Below, piece by piece: positions 29,929 to 40,071 of a DNA stretch of 64,000 nucleotides. The notes beneath the pieces are model-generated. The model did not search any database. It had not been told where the DNA came from and worked only from the letters and a program-made list of their open reading frames with translations. The position numbers and the translations under genes are program-made. Position 1 is the first letter of the stretch, and every line of letters begins with the position of its first letter. Source of the DNA: Arcobacter sp. (GTDB lineage: Bacteria; Campylobacterota; Campylobacteria; Campylobacterales; Arcobacteraceae); contig PKUK01000007.1 in NCBI GenBank assembly GCA_002869535.1, positions 31,871 through 95,870 of the forward strand, written 5' to 3'.

Positions 29929-32208
29929 TCACATTTCATTTATGGAGATAGGAAGAGTTGTCTTAAATTCAGCCCCGTTATATTCTTCATCATTATATTT
30001 ATATTTAACATTACGTACTATAACAGTTCCATGCATAGATGTAATAAGATCATGTGTAATATGAAGTCCCAAACCTGTACCCTGAGATTGATGTTTAGTT
30101 GTAAAGTATGGTTCAAATACTTTAGTTATTATCTGTTTTGGGATACCATTTGCATTATCTCTTATTATAATTTCTACGTTATTATCTATAATATTAGTTG
30201 AAATAAAAATATATTTTTTCTCTATATTATTATCTCGTAATGCATCCTTAGCATTATTAACAATATTAATTAGACACTGAACTAATTGATTTTGGTAGCC
30301 ATTAACTGTAATATCTACTTCATTATTTAAAATAATCTTAATATCATACTTTTTAAGAGAGCCTTCTAGTAAATGTAAAAAATTTACAATACAGTCTTTT
30401 AAGTTAAAAGCTAAAGGAGCATCCTGATTTTTAATAAAGTTTGTAAAATCATTAATAGTTTTTGAAAGATATTGAGCATTATCATTTATACAATCACAGA
30501 AAGATACTAAATCTTTTTGTTCAAATAGTCCACATTCAAATTGTAGTTTCATACCTGTACTTGCAGATGAAATAACTGAAAGTGGTTGCCTCCACTGATG
30601 TGCAATATTCCCAATCATCTGACCCATTGAAGCTAGTTTTGCTTGCTCATTAATAATATTTTCGTGTTCTTTATGCTCTGTTATATCATGAATTATTGAG
30701 TAAAGTAGTTGTTTTTTTCCAAGAGTAATAGGGCCACTAAGAACTTCAACAGATTTTATTGTATTATTTTTTAATCTATGTTCAAAATAAAAATGATTTC
30801 TTTTTTCTTGATTTGCCATTTCTATCTCATTTTGAATTTCATTATTAGATAAGATATTAATATCATTAATCTTCATAGATAATAACTCTTTACGTGAAAA
30901 TCCATAAAAATCAATAGCTGCCTTATTGACATCAACAATTTTACCGTTCTTAGGATCTATTAATAACATCACAGCTCTATTTTGTTCAAATAGGTACTTA
31001 TATTGTGTAATATCTTCATATGCATTTTCAAGTAATATAGTTCTTTCTTTTACTTTTTCTTCAAGTTGGTTATTTACATTATTTAATTCATTTTTTGATT
31101 TTAAAAGTTCTTTTTCTACTTTTTTCTTCTGTTTTATTGTATAAAGTAAAAATAGGATAATCATTAAAAGTACCAAAATAACAATACTAGTAACTTGTAT
31201 TATCATTTTATGTTTTTCATAAAATGTAACAGGACGATTAATAATCAATGAATTTTCAGGAAGTAAATCTAGACTAATGTCTTTTTTCTTTAAACTCTTG
31301 TAATCAAATATAAAACTAGTGATTCCTTTCTTTTTTATAGGAATATCTGATGCAGATACTCCATCCAGAATCATTTTTCCAATTTCAGATTGAAGCTTAC
31401 CTTGCTGATATCCACTAATTAGATCTCCGCCAAGAACATCTCCCTTTAGATTGAATTTTAAAAGACAAAATGTAGGAGCATTTGAACTTTTAGTAATAAG
31501 GTTACCTATCTTTTCATATGTTACGTATGTCCCATCTTTATCTTTAAAGTATACTCCTAAAAGTACAAGTGTATTTTTAGATAATTTCTTTAAATCTTCT
31601 TGTAACTCACTTAGACTACTATTTGGTGCAAATTGAAGATTTACTTTAAAATCTTTTAATTGCCTTTTCATAGTTTGTGTCCAGGCTTTTCCTGTAGTAA
31701 GATAGTCATTAATAATATAAATCGTTTCTGTTTTAGGGAAGATTTTAAGGGCAGCTTTAATTGTTAATTTTGCATCAATAATCTCTACAGCTCCAGTAAA
31801 GTTTGTTAGTCCATTTAATGAAAAGTCTTTAAAATTATTAACTCCACTAAAAGACACAGGAACATCTCCAAAAATATCATCTCTATTCTTACGAAGAAAA
31901 TCAAAAGCATTATTATCACTAGATAAAATTAAATCAAATTTTATATCTTTGTATTTAAGATAATATGTTTTTTTGAGAGTATTTAAATAGCTTTGTGAGA
32001 ATATTCTTTTTGTATCCATATATTCTGTATGTATTAGATAGTTGTTTTCAATGGGCTTTAACGTATCATAAATTGCTTGTTCAATATTATTTACCCAATT
32101 CATCGATTTGTGGTACGAATGTAAGATAAGAATACGCTTTGGATTATTTAAACTATTAGAATATAAAAAAGATGTTATTAATAAAAGGTAAATAATTATT
32201 TTATGCAT
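29929..32208 (-). CDS. Sensor histidine kinase with ABC substrate-binding-like periplasmic domain and PAS
   Basis: 759 aa. A signal segment (KIIIYLLLITSFLYS) precedes a periplasmic binding domain of the ABC_sub_bind kind, from RILILHSYHKSMNWV to about residue 310. One membrane helix (IIQVTSIVILVLLMIILFLL), a coiled coil and a PAS domain (FEQNRAVMLLIDPKNGKIVDVN) follow. The kinase core has H box NIAHQWRQPLSVI, N box NIVNNAKDAL, then FEPYFTTKHQSQGTGLGL. It should autophosphorylate in response to a periplasmic ligand or bound partner. No response regulator is adjacent. It shares a kinase core type with the kinases at 10427 and 14149. Confidence 0.88.
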   Translation of the reverse strand: MHKIIIYLLLITSFLYSNSLNNPKRILILHSYHKSMNWVNNIEQAIYDTLKPIENNYLIHTEYMDTKRIFSQSYLNTLKKTYYLKYKDIKFDLILSSDNNAFDFLRKNRDDIFGDVPVSFSGVNNFKDFSLNGLTNFTGAVEIIDAKLTIKAALKIFPKTETIYIINDYLTTGKAWTQTMKRQLKDFKVNLQFAPNSSLSELQEDLKKLSKNTLVLLGVYFKDKDGTYVTYEKIGNLITKSSNAPTFCLLKFNLKGDVLGGDLISGYQQGKLQSEIGKMILDGVSASDIPIKKKGITSFIFDYKSLKKKDISLDLLPENSLIINRPVTFYEKHKMIIQVTSIVILVLLMIILFLLYTIKQKKKVEKELLKSKNELNNVNNQLEEKVKERTILLENAYEDITQYKYLFEQNRAVMLLIDPKNGKIVDVNKAAIDFYGFSRKELLSMKINDINILSNNEIQNEIEMANQEKRNHFYFEHRLKNNTIKSVEVLSGPITLGKKQLLYSIIHDITEHKEHENIINEQAKLASMGQMIGNIAHQWRQPLSVISSASTGMKLQFECGLFEQKDLVSFCDCINDNAQYLSKTINDFTNFIKNQDAPLAFNLKDCIVNFLHLLEGSLKKYDIKIILNNEVDITVNGYQNQLVQCLINIVNNAKDALRDNNIEKKYIFISTNIIDNNVEIIIRDNANGIPKQIITKVFEPYFTTKHQSQGTGLGLHITHDLITSMHGTVIVRNVKYKYNDEEYNGAEFKTTLPISINEM

Positions 32209-32397
32209 TCATTTGTTACTTTGTTTTTTATATATTGTTATACTAATAATATAACATATTAACACTTTATGAGACATAAGTCACTGAACAATCTTAATCT
32301 AACGTTCAACAAGTTCTTACTTTTGGTGCAGTTTTTGTAATATAAAGCTTTTCCCAAAAAGACTTGAATTTTTGAACATATGAAGTAGTCAGGTTGA

Positions 32398-32930
32398 CTA
32401 CTTCTTTTTGGATACATCTTTAATTGCTCTATAAATCGTATTTCGAGCTACATGAAAAAGCTTAGATAACCACGCAACAGACTTTCCTTTTTTGTGCTGC
32501 TTATATATAACATTCTTCTCTTTAGTATCAAGAATAGCTTTTCTACCAAACTGAACACCTTTTTTCTTTGCAGCTTCAATTCCTTCTTTGACACGTTCAT
32601 TTATTAAATCACGTTCAAATTCTGCAATAGCACCTAACATTGTAAATAACAGTCTACTTGCTGGAGATGTTGTATCAATGTTTTGATGTAAGACTTTGCA
32701 ATATTATGAAGATCTATTACAGACCTTGATAATCTATCAAGTTTTGTAATGTAAAGGACATCACCATCTCTTATAAAATCCATCATAATCTTAAACTGTT
32801 CACGATTCGATTCATTCTTTCCTGACTTTTTTTCTGAAAAAATCTTTTTACAGCCAGCACTTTTGAGTTGGTCAATTTGATTCTCAAGATTTTGACTAGA
32901 AGTTGAAACTCTTGCATAACCTACATTCAT
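32398..32930 (-). pseudogene. Serine recombinase (resolvase/invertase), frameshifted
   Basis: The N-terminal part (to about 32640) has the resolvase catalytic start MNVGYARVSTSSQN with the nucleophilic Ser, then GDVLYITKLDRLSRS. The C-terminal part (32398-32640) holds GAIAEFERDLINERVKEGI and a helix-turn-helix (SVAWLSKLFHVARNTIYRAI). Around 32690 about 10 codons are missing and the frame shifts. The lost frame QNIDTTSPASRLLF is still readable in another frame. It is a relic of a mobile element such as a transposon resolvase. No terminal repeats or partner transposase were recognised nearby. Confidence 0.85.
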
Positions 32931-33125
32931 AATAAATCCTTTGTGTTGAACTTACTGTTTATCTCATATATTTTAAGGATTGTAAAGTAATGTCTATTCT
33001 CCTAAAAGAACAAGTAGTGTAACACTTATTTAAAAATTATGTAGGTTTACTTATATTAATGCTATAAAATCTTATAATATAAATGCTAAAATTTGAAGCA
33101 TTATCTAAATGAAAGAGATTATACT
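32931..33125. other. Gap between recombinase relic and FIST-GGDEF gene
   Basis: About 195 bases of AT-rich sequence with no open frame of note. It presumably holds the promoters of the divergent genes on both sides. No clear repeats were seen. Confidence 0.3.
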
Positions 33126-34892
33126 ATGAAGCACCTATCTTATTCAGTTAAAAACATAAATGAGCTAGAAGAGATTCTTTACTCTTCAGAAATAAAAGCT
33201 CAAGCTAACTTCTCCTCAATATTAGTACAAGTTTTTTCAGCTGATACAGATGGAAAGTGGATAGAAAAAGTAACTACAAGCATTTCTAAACAACTACCAC
33301 AAGCTGTTATTGTCGGAGCTACAACAGTAGGTGAAGTGATTTTTGGAAAGACGTATACGAGTAGTACTGTAATAGGGTTCAGCTTTTTTGATACTACTAC
33401 TTTGCATGTTATTTCTAAAGAGTTTGATAATACTAAAGAGTTTGATACGGGTAAAGTTATTGCTAGTGAGATATCTACTATTGATGAACATATAGCAGGT
33501 GTTTTACTTTTAAGTACGCCACTAAGTATAGATGTAGCTAGTTTTCTTGAAGGAATAAAAACTTCTGAGTCATCATATCCAATATTTGGAGGAGGTGCTG
33601 GGGATTATGCTTCTATGAATAATTCATTAGTATTCTCTAAGCAGTGGATTAAATCAAAAGGAGCTGTTGCAGTTGTATTCTTAGGTAAAGAACTTCAAAT
33701 AGATTACAGAACATATCTAGGATGGAAACCATTAAGTCAGGAGATGACTATTACAAAAGCAGATGGTATGTTAGTTAAAACTATCGACAATCGTCCTGCA
33801 TTTGAAGTATATGATAAATATCTAGGTCTTCCCAATGATGAGAACTTTTTCCTCAATGTTTTAGAGTTTCCTATACTTTTACAGCGTGATGGTAAGGAGC
33901 TAGCTAGAGTTCCAGTTTTTGTTGATGAAGAGGGAGGGATACAGTTTGTTGCAGATATTAATGAGGGTGAAAAAATCAGAATTGGTTATGGAGATCCAGA
34001 TTTAATCATTAATGATTCTGCTCAAATACATCAGTTGGTACAAACATTCCAACCAGAAGCAATCTTTCTCTATACATGTGGATGTAGACGCTTTTTAATG
34101 CAAGAACTTGTGGAACTTGAAACTGCACCATTTCAAGAGGTAGCACCTACATTTGGATTCTATACATATGGGGAGTTTTTTGGAACACCATCTAATCTAC
34201 AGCTACTAAATTCAACAATGCTTATAGTTAGTTTTAGAGAGGGAGAAGTTAAAGCCTCTAACAACACTCTTTCTAAAATTGAGAAAGAAGTACCTGAAGA
34301 CACAAGTGATCCTTATCTAAATAAACATGGACGAATAATATCTCGTTTGGTGCATTTTGTAGAAGCTGTGACAAGTGAGCTTGCAGAGAAAAATGTAGAA
34401 TTAAATCAACTTTATGTAACAGACCAGCTTACTGGACTCTACAATAGACATAAACTAGATGAAGTGTTACTATACGAGTTTGATAGAGTGCAAAGGTATA
34501 AAGCTTCATTAGGTGTAATAATACTTGACATTGACCACTTTAAACAAGTTAATGATACACACGGACACCAAGTAGGAGATTATGTTTTATCTAATATTTC
34601 TAACATACTTCAAAACAATGCTAGAAAGTCTGATACGGTTGGACGTTGGGGAGGTGAAGAGTTCTTAATTATTTGTCCTGAGTCAGATTTAAAAGGACTA
34701 ATTCAATATGCAGAGAAGCTGAGAAAGCTTATAGAGGGATTTCCTTTTGATAAAGTTGGACATAAAACTTCATGCTTCGGATTGGCAATGTATCAAGAAG
34801 GGGATACAATTGAAACAATAATTTCTAAAGCTGATAAAGCACTGTACAAAGCGAAAAATAATGGAAGAAACCGTGTTGAAAGTGTATACTAA
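33126..34892 (+). CDS. FIST domain sensor with GGDEF diguanylate cyclase
   Basis: 588 aa from the ATG at 33126; an upstream TTG at 33093 extends the frame but lacks a ribosome site. Residues up to about 380 form FIST N and C sensory domains (ILVQVFSADTDGKW, PIFGGGAGD, FLYTCGCRRFL, PTFGFYTYGEFFG). The last 165 residues are a GGDEF domain with active-site GGEEF (GRWGGEEFLI) and DIDHFKQVNDTHGHQVGD. It should make c-di-GMP in response to a cytoplasmic small ligand. FIST domains are thought to sense amino acids. No membrane segments are seen. Confidence 0.92.
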   Translation: MKHLSYSVKNINELEEILYSSEIKAQANFSSILVQVFSADTDGKWIEKVTTSISKQLPQAVIVGATTVGEVIFGKTYTSSTVIGFSFFDTTTLHVISKEFDNTKEFDTGKVIASEISTIDEHIAGVLLLSTPLSIDVASFLEGIKTSESSYPIFGGGAGDYASMNNSLVFSKQWIKSKGAVAVVFLGKELQIDYRTYLGWKPLSQEMTITKADGMLVKTIDNRPAFEVYDKYLGLPNDENFFLNVLEFPILLQRDGKELARVPVFVDEEGGIQFVADINEGEKIRIGYGDPDLIINDSAQIHQLVQTFQPEAIFLYTCGCRRFLMQELVELETAPFQEVAPTFGFYTYGEFFGTPSNLQLLNSTMLIVSFREGEVKASNNTLSKIEKEVPEDTSDPYLNKHGRIISRLVHFVEAVTSELAEKNVELNQLYVTDQLTGLYNRHKLDEVLLYEFDRVQRYKASLGVIILDIDHFKQVNDTHGHQVGDYVLSNISNILQNNARKSDTVGRWGGEEFLIICPESDLKGLIQYAEKLRKLIEGFPFDKVGHKTSCFGLAMYQEGDTIETIISKADKALYKAKNNGRNRVESVY

Positions 34893-35158
34893 AACCTCTA
34901 AGTTTTTGAATACGAAGCACTCATATTAGTTTACCGTGTTCCTCAATATGTTCAAAAAGTAAAAACTGCAATGTTCCACAAACCTTAAGGAATTATAGAA
35001 CAAAAAAAGTGAGTTTTTAAATCTATTAGAATTTGATATTTATCGGTTTGACACAAAGTTTTGTACACTTGCTAATTTTCTATATTAAAATACTTTTTTA
35101 GGACTTGCTTGTGATTATTTTTTAAATTATTAGGTGTCTGCTTTTTTTCACTTTTTTC
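34893..35158. other. Convergent intergenic region without recognisable features
   Basis: About 265 bases between the FIST-GGDEF gene and the leftward secretin gene. No open frame or strong hairpin was seen. Poly-T and poly-A runs near 35085-35160 may include weak terminators. Confidence 0.3.
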
Positions 35159-36478
35159 TTAAATACTTTTAAGTAAATTATTTACATAAATCTCCTCAAG
35201 TCTAGCTAAATAGTCAACTTTACTTTTTATAACACTTAGTGTTGTATTTTTAGGAATAATAAAGGGAGTGATAACCACCACTAAATTTATCTTATCATTT
35301 ACATCTTTTTGATTTTTGAATAGATTTCCTAAAATAGGTATATCTTTTAAAACAGGAAGTCCCGAATCCATTTGAAATTTTCTACTTTTAATTAATCCAC
35401 CTATTATTACACTTTCGCCATTATTCAATATAGCAGAAGTTTTTACTTCTTTTTTTGAAGTATCTAAGTTTTCACTTGTTGTTGACTCTTTTGCATCTTC
35501 TAAAATAGTATTAATCTCTAAAATGATTTTATTTTCCGTAATTCTTGGTTTTACTTTTAGTCTTAGCCCTATCTCTTCTCTTTTAAAAGATTGTGTTGTT
35601 CCTGAAGTATTTGTTGTCTGCCCAGTTTTAAAGGACTTTGTTTCGCCTACATAAATTGATGACTCTTTATTGTTTATACATAAAATAGATGGTTCTGATA
35701 TGACATCTACTCCTTGATTTTGTTTTAGAAAATTTATAGTTGCACCTAATGTTAAGCCCTTTGACAAAGAACTTATGTCAAATCCAAAACTACTAAACTC
35801 ACTAAAATCCACTGAACTATTATTTAAACTGTTAAAAGAGCTAGAAAAAGTACTTAAGGTACTTGAACTATATTTGTTAAATCCTGCCAATCCATACTCC
35901 AATCCAATCTCTTTTGTTTTTGTTTGGCTTATCTCAATAATCTTTGCTTTTATATATATTTGTGCACTTTGTTTATCTATATCACTAATAAACTTTTTTG
36001 CTTTATAAATATCATTTTGCATTCCTGTAATTATTATGGAGTTTGTATCTTTTTCTATAGTTATAAGAGGAGCTGTTTTTGATTGTTTGTTTGAAAAAAT
36101 TGTATTTAAAACTTCTAAAATATTTTCTGCTTCTAGGTTTTTTATTTTTATTACTTCAATAGTTCTTTTATGGGAGCTTAAATTGCTATTTAGGTTTTCT
36201 ATTTTTAAGATATCATCATCTTTTTTTAGAACATAACCTTTTTTTACCAAGGCATACTCTAAGATTTCTAGAAGTCTTTTTTTTCGTATAGGTTTATTTG
36301 TAATTAAATCAACACTACCTTCAATCTTTCCAAGATAGAAGATATTTTTGTTTAACTGTTTTGAAGTGATTTTTATCAACTCTTCAAGACTCATATTTCT
36401 AAAATTTATATTAATAAATTCATTACTATTAGCATATAAACTTGCAAAAAAAACCAATATATATAATAAAATCTTCAA
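35159..36478 (-). CDS. Orphan secretin (type II secretion/MSHA pilus-like)
   Basis: 439 aa with a signal peptide (MKILLYILVFFASLYANS). An N-terminal domain (NINFRNMSLEELIKITSKQLN) and a secretin N1-like domain (APLITIEKDTNSIIITGMQND) precede the membrane-ring domain. That domain contains VISEPSILCINNKESSIYVGE, GLRLKVKPRI and VIIGGLIKSRK, then LPVLKDIPILGNLFKNQ. Such proteins form outer-membrane pores for type II secretion or pili. At 439 aa it is short, resembling MshL-type secretins. No pseudopilin, ATPase or other partner gene is adjacent. Confidence 0.85.
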   Translation of the reverse strand: MKILLYILVFFASLYANSNEFININFRNMSLEELIKITSKQLNKNIFYLGKIEGSVDLITNKPIRKKRLLEILEYALVKKGYVLKKDDDILKIENLNSNLSSHKRTIEVIKIKNLEAENILEVLNTIFSNKQSKTAPLITIEKDTNSIIITGMQNDIYKAKKFISDIDKQSAQIYIKAKIIEISQTKTKEIGLEYGLAGFNKYSSSTLSTFSSSFNSLNNSSVDFSEFSSFGFDISSLSKGLTLGATINFLKQNQGVDVISEPSILCINNKESSIYVGETKSFKTGQTTNTSGTTQSFKREEIGLRLKVKPRITENKIILEINTILEDAKESTTSENLDTSKKEVKTSAILNNGESVIIGGLIKSRKFQMDSGLPVLKDIPILGNLFKNQKDVNDKINLVVVITPFIIPKNTTLSVIKSKVDYLARLEEIYVNNLLKSI

Positions 36479-36552
36479 ATTACTTCCTTATAAATAATTT
36501 AAAATATTATTATACTTATTAATTTCTTAATAATTACATATTAGTTATATAT

Positions 36553-37125
36553 TTATTGTAATTTTACTCCAAGGGGCAACTCTGTATTAAAAAGCTCAAA
36601 ATCCTCTTTTGTAGATTCCAAGGTTAAGTTTACACTTGAATCAAACTCTTTATTGATTATATTTATGTTTGAATTTTTTATTATGTATTCAAGTTTTGAT
36701 AACTCTGAATATTCACATCGCAGATTTTGTATCTGTAGTTTTTGATAAGTTTCTAGTTGGGAAATATTTATCACAGAATTAACAGCATCACTGTATGCGC
36801 GTACTAATCCACCAGTTCCTAGTTTTACTCCACCAAAGTATCGTACTACTATTACAAAACTGTTTATTAGCTCATTTCCTGCTATTACGTTTAAGCAGGG
36901 TTTTCCACTTGTACCTTTGGGTTATCCATCATCACTACTATTTTCAATAACTTGGTCAAACTCATTTAAATATCTATAAGCATAAACAAAGTGTCTAGCC
37001 TTTGGATGTTCACTTTTAAGTCTTTGCATAACATCGTTAAACTCTGAATATGGAGCTAAAAAAGCAAGAAATTTTGATTTTTTTTCTTCGAAGGTTGAAC
37101 TAAACTCTTTTTGAACAAATTTCAA
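36553..37125 (-). pseudogene. yigZ: YigZ/IMPACT family protein with one in-frame TAA
   Basis: The frame 37125-36553 encodes 190 aa of the YigZ (UPF0029/IMPACT) family. FSSTFEEKKSKFLAFLAPYSE and ARHFVYAYR lead to SSDDG-stop-PKGTSGKPCLNVI, then VVRYFGGVKLGTGGLVRAYSDA. The TAA at 36922-36924 replaces the Glu of the highly conserved SDDGEP(K)GT motif (GAA to TAA). Reading resumes at once in the same frame. The family is implicated in translation or RNA-related stress functions. The 67-residue product would be useless. It is either a recent nonsense mutation or a base error. Confidence 0.9.
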
Positions 37126-37139
37126 CTATAATTCCACCT

Positions 37140-37862
37140 ATGAGATTAGATTTATTTTTAACAAAAGCTTTTAATATTCAAAGTAGAAACAAAGCCCATG
37201 AGCTTATAAAAGCAAATAAAATAAAAATAGATGGTGTTATTATAACAAAACCATCTTTTAATGTAGAAGAGACTCAAAAAGTAGAGATTTTAGAAGATAC
37301 TTTTTATGTTTCAAGAGCTGCTTATAAATTAAAATATTTTTTAGATGAGATAGATTTAAACCTAGAAGGTTTAACTGCCTTAGATATAGGTTCTAGTACA
37401 GGAGGCTTTACGCAAGTTCTCCTTGAAAATGAAGTTGAAAGTGTAACTTGTGTTGATGTGGGAAGTAATCAACTCCACGAAAAGATAAAGCACCATGAAA
37501 AAATAGAGTTTTTTGAAAATTGTGATATTAGAGATTTTTCCTCAGATAAAATTTTTGATATAGTTACTTGTGATGTTTCATTTATAAGTTTACACAATAT
37601 TATAGATGACATAAATAGATTAGCAGCAAAAAATATAATAGTGCTTTTTAAACCCCAATTTGAAGTTGGAACAAATGTCAAAAGAGACAAAAAAGGTATG
37701 GTAAAAGATAAAAATGCCATAGAGTTATCTAGAAGAAATTTTTTAGGGGTAACGATACTTTTAAACTGGAAATTAATAGAACACTCTAAAAGTAAACTAG
37801 AGGGTAAAGATGGAAATATCGAAGAACTTTTTTACTTTCAAAAAGATATAGGGAAGAAATGA
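37140..37862 (+). CDS. tlyA: TlyA-family rRNA methyltransferase (haemolysin A)
   Basis: 240 aa. An N-terminal S4 RNA-binding domain (MRLDLFLTKAFNIQSRNKAHELIKA) is followed by an FtsJ-like Rossmann methyltransferase with the SAM motif ALDIGSSTGGFTQVLL, FKPQFEVG and KD motifs. TlyA 2'-O-methylates 16S or 23S rRNA cytidines, affecting capreomycin susceptibility in some bacteria. It overlaps ribF by 4 bases (ATGA), a pairing familiar in Campylobacterota. It diverges from yigZ, whose start is only 14 bases away, so the promoters overlap. Confidence 0.93.
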   Translation: MRLDLFLTKAFNIQSRNKAHELIKANKIKIDGVIITKPSFNVEETQKVEILEDTFYVSRAAYKLKYFLDEIDLNLEGLTALDIGSSTGGFTQVLLENEVESVTCVDVGSNQLHEKIKHHEKIEFFENCDIRDFSSDKIFDIVTCDVSFISLHNIIDDINRLAAKNIIVLFKPQFEVGTNVKRDKKGMVKDKNAIELSRRNFLGVTILLNWKLIEHSKSKLEGKDGNIEELFYFQKDIGKK

Positions 37863-38686
37863 AAAAAAGCAAAAAAGACATAACGTCTATAGCAATTGGT
37901 GGTTTTGATGGTATGCATATCGCTCACCAGTCATTATTTACAAACTTAAGTAAAAATGGTGCAGTAGTAGTGATCGAATCAGGTTATGCAAATATGACAC
38001 CTGGAAATACAAGAGAAGAGTATAGTAAGTTTCCTATTTTTTATTATGAATTAAACTCTATAAAACACTTGGAAGGAAAAGAGTTCATAGACCAACTCAA
38101 AATTGAGTTTCCAAGTCTAAAAAAAATAGTAGTTGGTTTTGATTTTTGTTTTGGTAAAAATAGAACTTATTGCGTTGATAAATTAAAATCAATATTTGAT
38201 GGTGATGTAGTAGTAATAAATGAAATAAGTGTAAATGATATCCCTGTTCATTCAAGAGTAATTAGAGAGTATATTAAAACAGGTGATTTTAAAACTGTAA
38301 ATACCCTACTTGGAAGAAAATACAAAATAACTGGTCTTCAAATAAGAGGTCAAGGTTTAGGTAAAAAAGAGTTTGTCCCAACGATAAATCTAAACGTAAC
38401 AAAATACATCTTGCCAAAAGAAGGTGTTTATATTACTAAAACTATAGTTGATGGCAAAAGTCACCCTTCTATTACTTTTATAGGTCATAGAACAACCACA
38501 GATGGAAGCTTCGCCATTGAAACCCACATAATAAACAATGATATTCAAGTGCATGAAAAAGATGTAAGTATAAAGTTTTATGAGAAAACAAGAGATAATA
38601 AAAAGTTTGATTCATTTGAAAAATTAAAAGAACAAATCCTAAATGATATAAATGATTGTAAAAACTATTTTAATCTTAGTTTATAA
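37859..38686 (+). CDS. ribF: Bifunctional riboflavin kinase/FAD synthetase
   Basis: 275 aa, on the short side of the family. The N-terminal adenylyltransferase half has AIGGFDGMHIAHQSL (the G-x-F-D-G-x-H-x-G-H-like motif), then VVGFDFCFGKNR and SVNDIPVHSRVIREYIKTGD. The C-terminal flavokinase half starts near GRKYKITGLQIRGQGLGKKEFVPTINL and ends IKFYEKTRDNKKFDS. It makes FMN, then FAD, in the cytoplasm. It is translationally coupled to tlyA and followed by cmoA. Confidence 0.94.
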   Translation: MKKSKKDITSIAIGGFDGMHIAHQSLFTNLSKNGAVVVIESGYANMTPGNTREEYSKFPIFYYELNSIKHLEGKEFIDQLKIEFPSLKKIVVGFDFCFGKNRTYCVDKLKSIFDGDVVVINEISVNDIPVHSRVIREYIKTGDFKTVNTLLGRKYKITGLQIRGQGLGKKEFVPTINLNVTKYILPKEGVYITKTIVDGKSHPSITFIGHRTTTDGSFAIETHIINNDIQVHEKDVSIKFYEKTRDNKKFDSFEKLKEQILNDINDCKNYFNLSL

Positions 38687-38722
38687 AATATATATTAATA
38701 ATCATTTTGATAGAATATCTAC

Positions 38723-39433
38723 ATGGTAGATAAAGTATTTAATAAATCAATTAAAAAACAATTTGAATTTGACGAAGAGGTTGCATCTGTATTTGATGAT
38801 ATGCTAAATCGTTCAGTTCCATACTATAAAGAGATGCAAAGATTGACTATAAATTTTGCACTAAACTTTTTAGAAGATGATTACAAGGTTTTTGATTTAG
38901 GTTGTTCAACAGCTTCAACACTAATAGAACTAAGTAAACATTGTGATAAAAAACTAAACTTAATAGGAATTGATAATTCACAAGCCATGTTAAATAGAGC
39001 TTCAAATAAAGCTAAAGCTTTTGGAGTTGATATTGAATTTATATGTGGGGATATCCACGATGTAGATTTATTGGATGCAAACTTAATAGTATCTAACTAT
39101 ACACTTCAATTTATACGACCTTTACAAAGAGAAAAGCTCATAAAAAAAATCTATGACTCTTTAGATACTAAGGGTGTATTTATTTTTAGTGAAAAGGTAA
39201 TATCATCAAACAAAGTTTTAAACAAACAGTGTATAGATGAATATTATGAGTTTAAAAAAACTCAAGGCTACTCAGAGTTTGAGATTTCTCAAAAAAGAGA
39301 AGCCTTGGAAAATGTTTTGATACCATATACAGAAGATGAAAATAAAAAAATGATTAAAGATGCAGGTTTTAGCCACTGTGAAACACTTTTTAAGTGGGTT
39401 AATTTTGCAACATTTATAGCAATAAAGAATTAA
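38723..39433 (+). CDS. cmoA: Carboxy-S-adenosyl-L-methionine synthase
   Basis: 236 aa. Class I methyltransferase fold with [14 protein letters not shown] (SAM loop), [12 protein letters not shown] and [14 protein letters not shown], which match CmoA closely. It uses prephenate to make carboxy-SAM, which CmoB uses to make cmo5U34 in tRNA. The N-terminus ([22 protein letters not shown]) is also typical. It lies 36 bp after ribF in the same direction and ends before a hairpin terminator. cmoB is not in the window. Confidence 0.93.
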   Translation: MVDKVFNKSIKKQFEFDEEVASVFDDMLNRSVPYYKEMQRLTINFALNFLEDDYKVFDLGCSTASTLIELSKHCDKKLNLIGIDNSQAMLNRASNKAKAFGVDIEFICGDIHDVDLLDANLIVSNYTLQFIRPLQREKLIKKIYDSLDTKGVFIFSEKVISSNKVLNKQCIDEYYEFKKTQGYSEFEISQKREALENVLIPYTEDENKKMIKDAGFSHCETLFKWVNFATFIAIKN

Positions 39434-39460
39434 AAGTCTCTTCTGAGACTCTTTAGTTTT
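39433..39460 (+). terminator. Terminator after cmoA
   Basis: AGTCTC, loop TTCT, GAGACT, then CTTTAGTTTTT directly follows the cmoA stop. The stem is short (6 bp) but sits in the right place and is followed by T. Confidence 0.6.
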
Positions 39461-39555
39461 TGCTTCTTTTAATAGGAATTTATTTCCTATGCTAAAAAGA
39501 AGAAAAAAATCATAAGGTCCCTTTTTATTAGGGACTAATAAAAAGGAATTATATT

Positions 39556-40062
39556 ATGTTAGAAGTAGGAACAATTGCACCAGATTTTTGTGCTCCAAAT
39601 CAAGATGATGTGGAAATTTGTCTTAGAGATATAAAAGGTAACTGGATAGTTTTATATTTTTATCCAAGGGATAATACACCAGGATGTACAACTGAAGCTT
39701 GTGACTTTACTGCTTCAATGCCTGAATTTGATGATTTGGATGCAACTATTTTAGGTGTTAGTCCAGATACACCTGCAAAACATAGAAACTTTATAGAAAA
39801 ACAAAATTTAAGCATAACACTACTTGCAGATACAGAAAAAAAGATGTGTGAAGATTATGGGGTTTGGCAACTAAAAAAATTCATGGGTAGAGAATCTATG
39901 GGAGTAGTAAGAACTACATTCATTATAAACCCAGAAGGTGAAATAGCTGCTATTTGGGAAAAAGTGAGTGTGAGAAAAAAGAAGAAATCAAAAGGTGAAA
40001 CTACTGAGATCTTACATGTAAATGTAGTGAAAGAAAAATTAAAAGAGTTACAAGCTAAATAA
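39556..40062 (+). CDS. bcp: Thioredoxin-dependent peroxiredoxin, BCP/PrxQ type
   Basis: 168 aa. The thioredoxin fold has the peroxidatic motif NTPGCTTEACDFTAS (Cys45-like), with a resolving Cys five residues on. FYPRD and GVVRTTFIINPEG are typical. It reduces hydrogen peroxide and organic peroxides in the cytoplasm using thioredoxin. A good AAGG ribosome site precedes the ATG. Its 5' leader holds a GTCCC/GGGAC stem-loop (39512-39535) close to the ribosome site, which could influence translation. Confidence 0.94.
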   Translation: MLEVGTIAPDFCAPNQDDVEICLRDIKGNWIVLYFYPRDNTPGCTTEACDFTASMPEFDDLDATILGVSPDTPAKHRNFIEKQNLSITLLADTEKKMCEDYGVWQLKKFMGRESMGVVRTTFIINPEGEIAAIWEKVSVRKKKKSKGETTEILHVNVVKEKLKELQAK

Positions 40063-40071
40063 GGAAAAACA

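Noticed and set aside
32398..32930. A working resolvase or active transposon
   Set aside because: The catalytic frame is interrupted by a deletion and frameshift, and no transposase or terminal repeats were recognised nearby.
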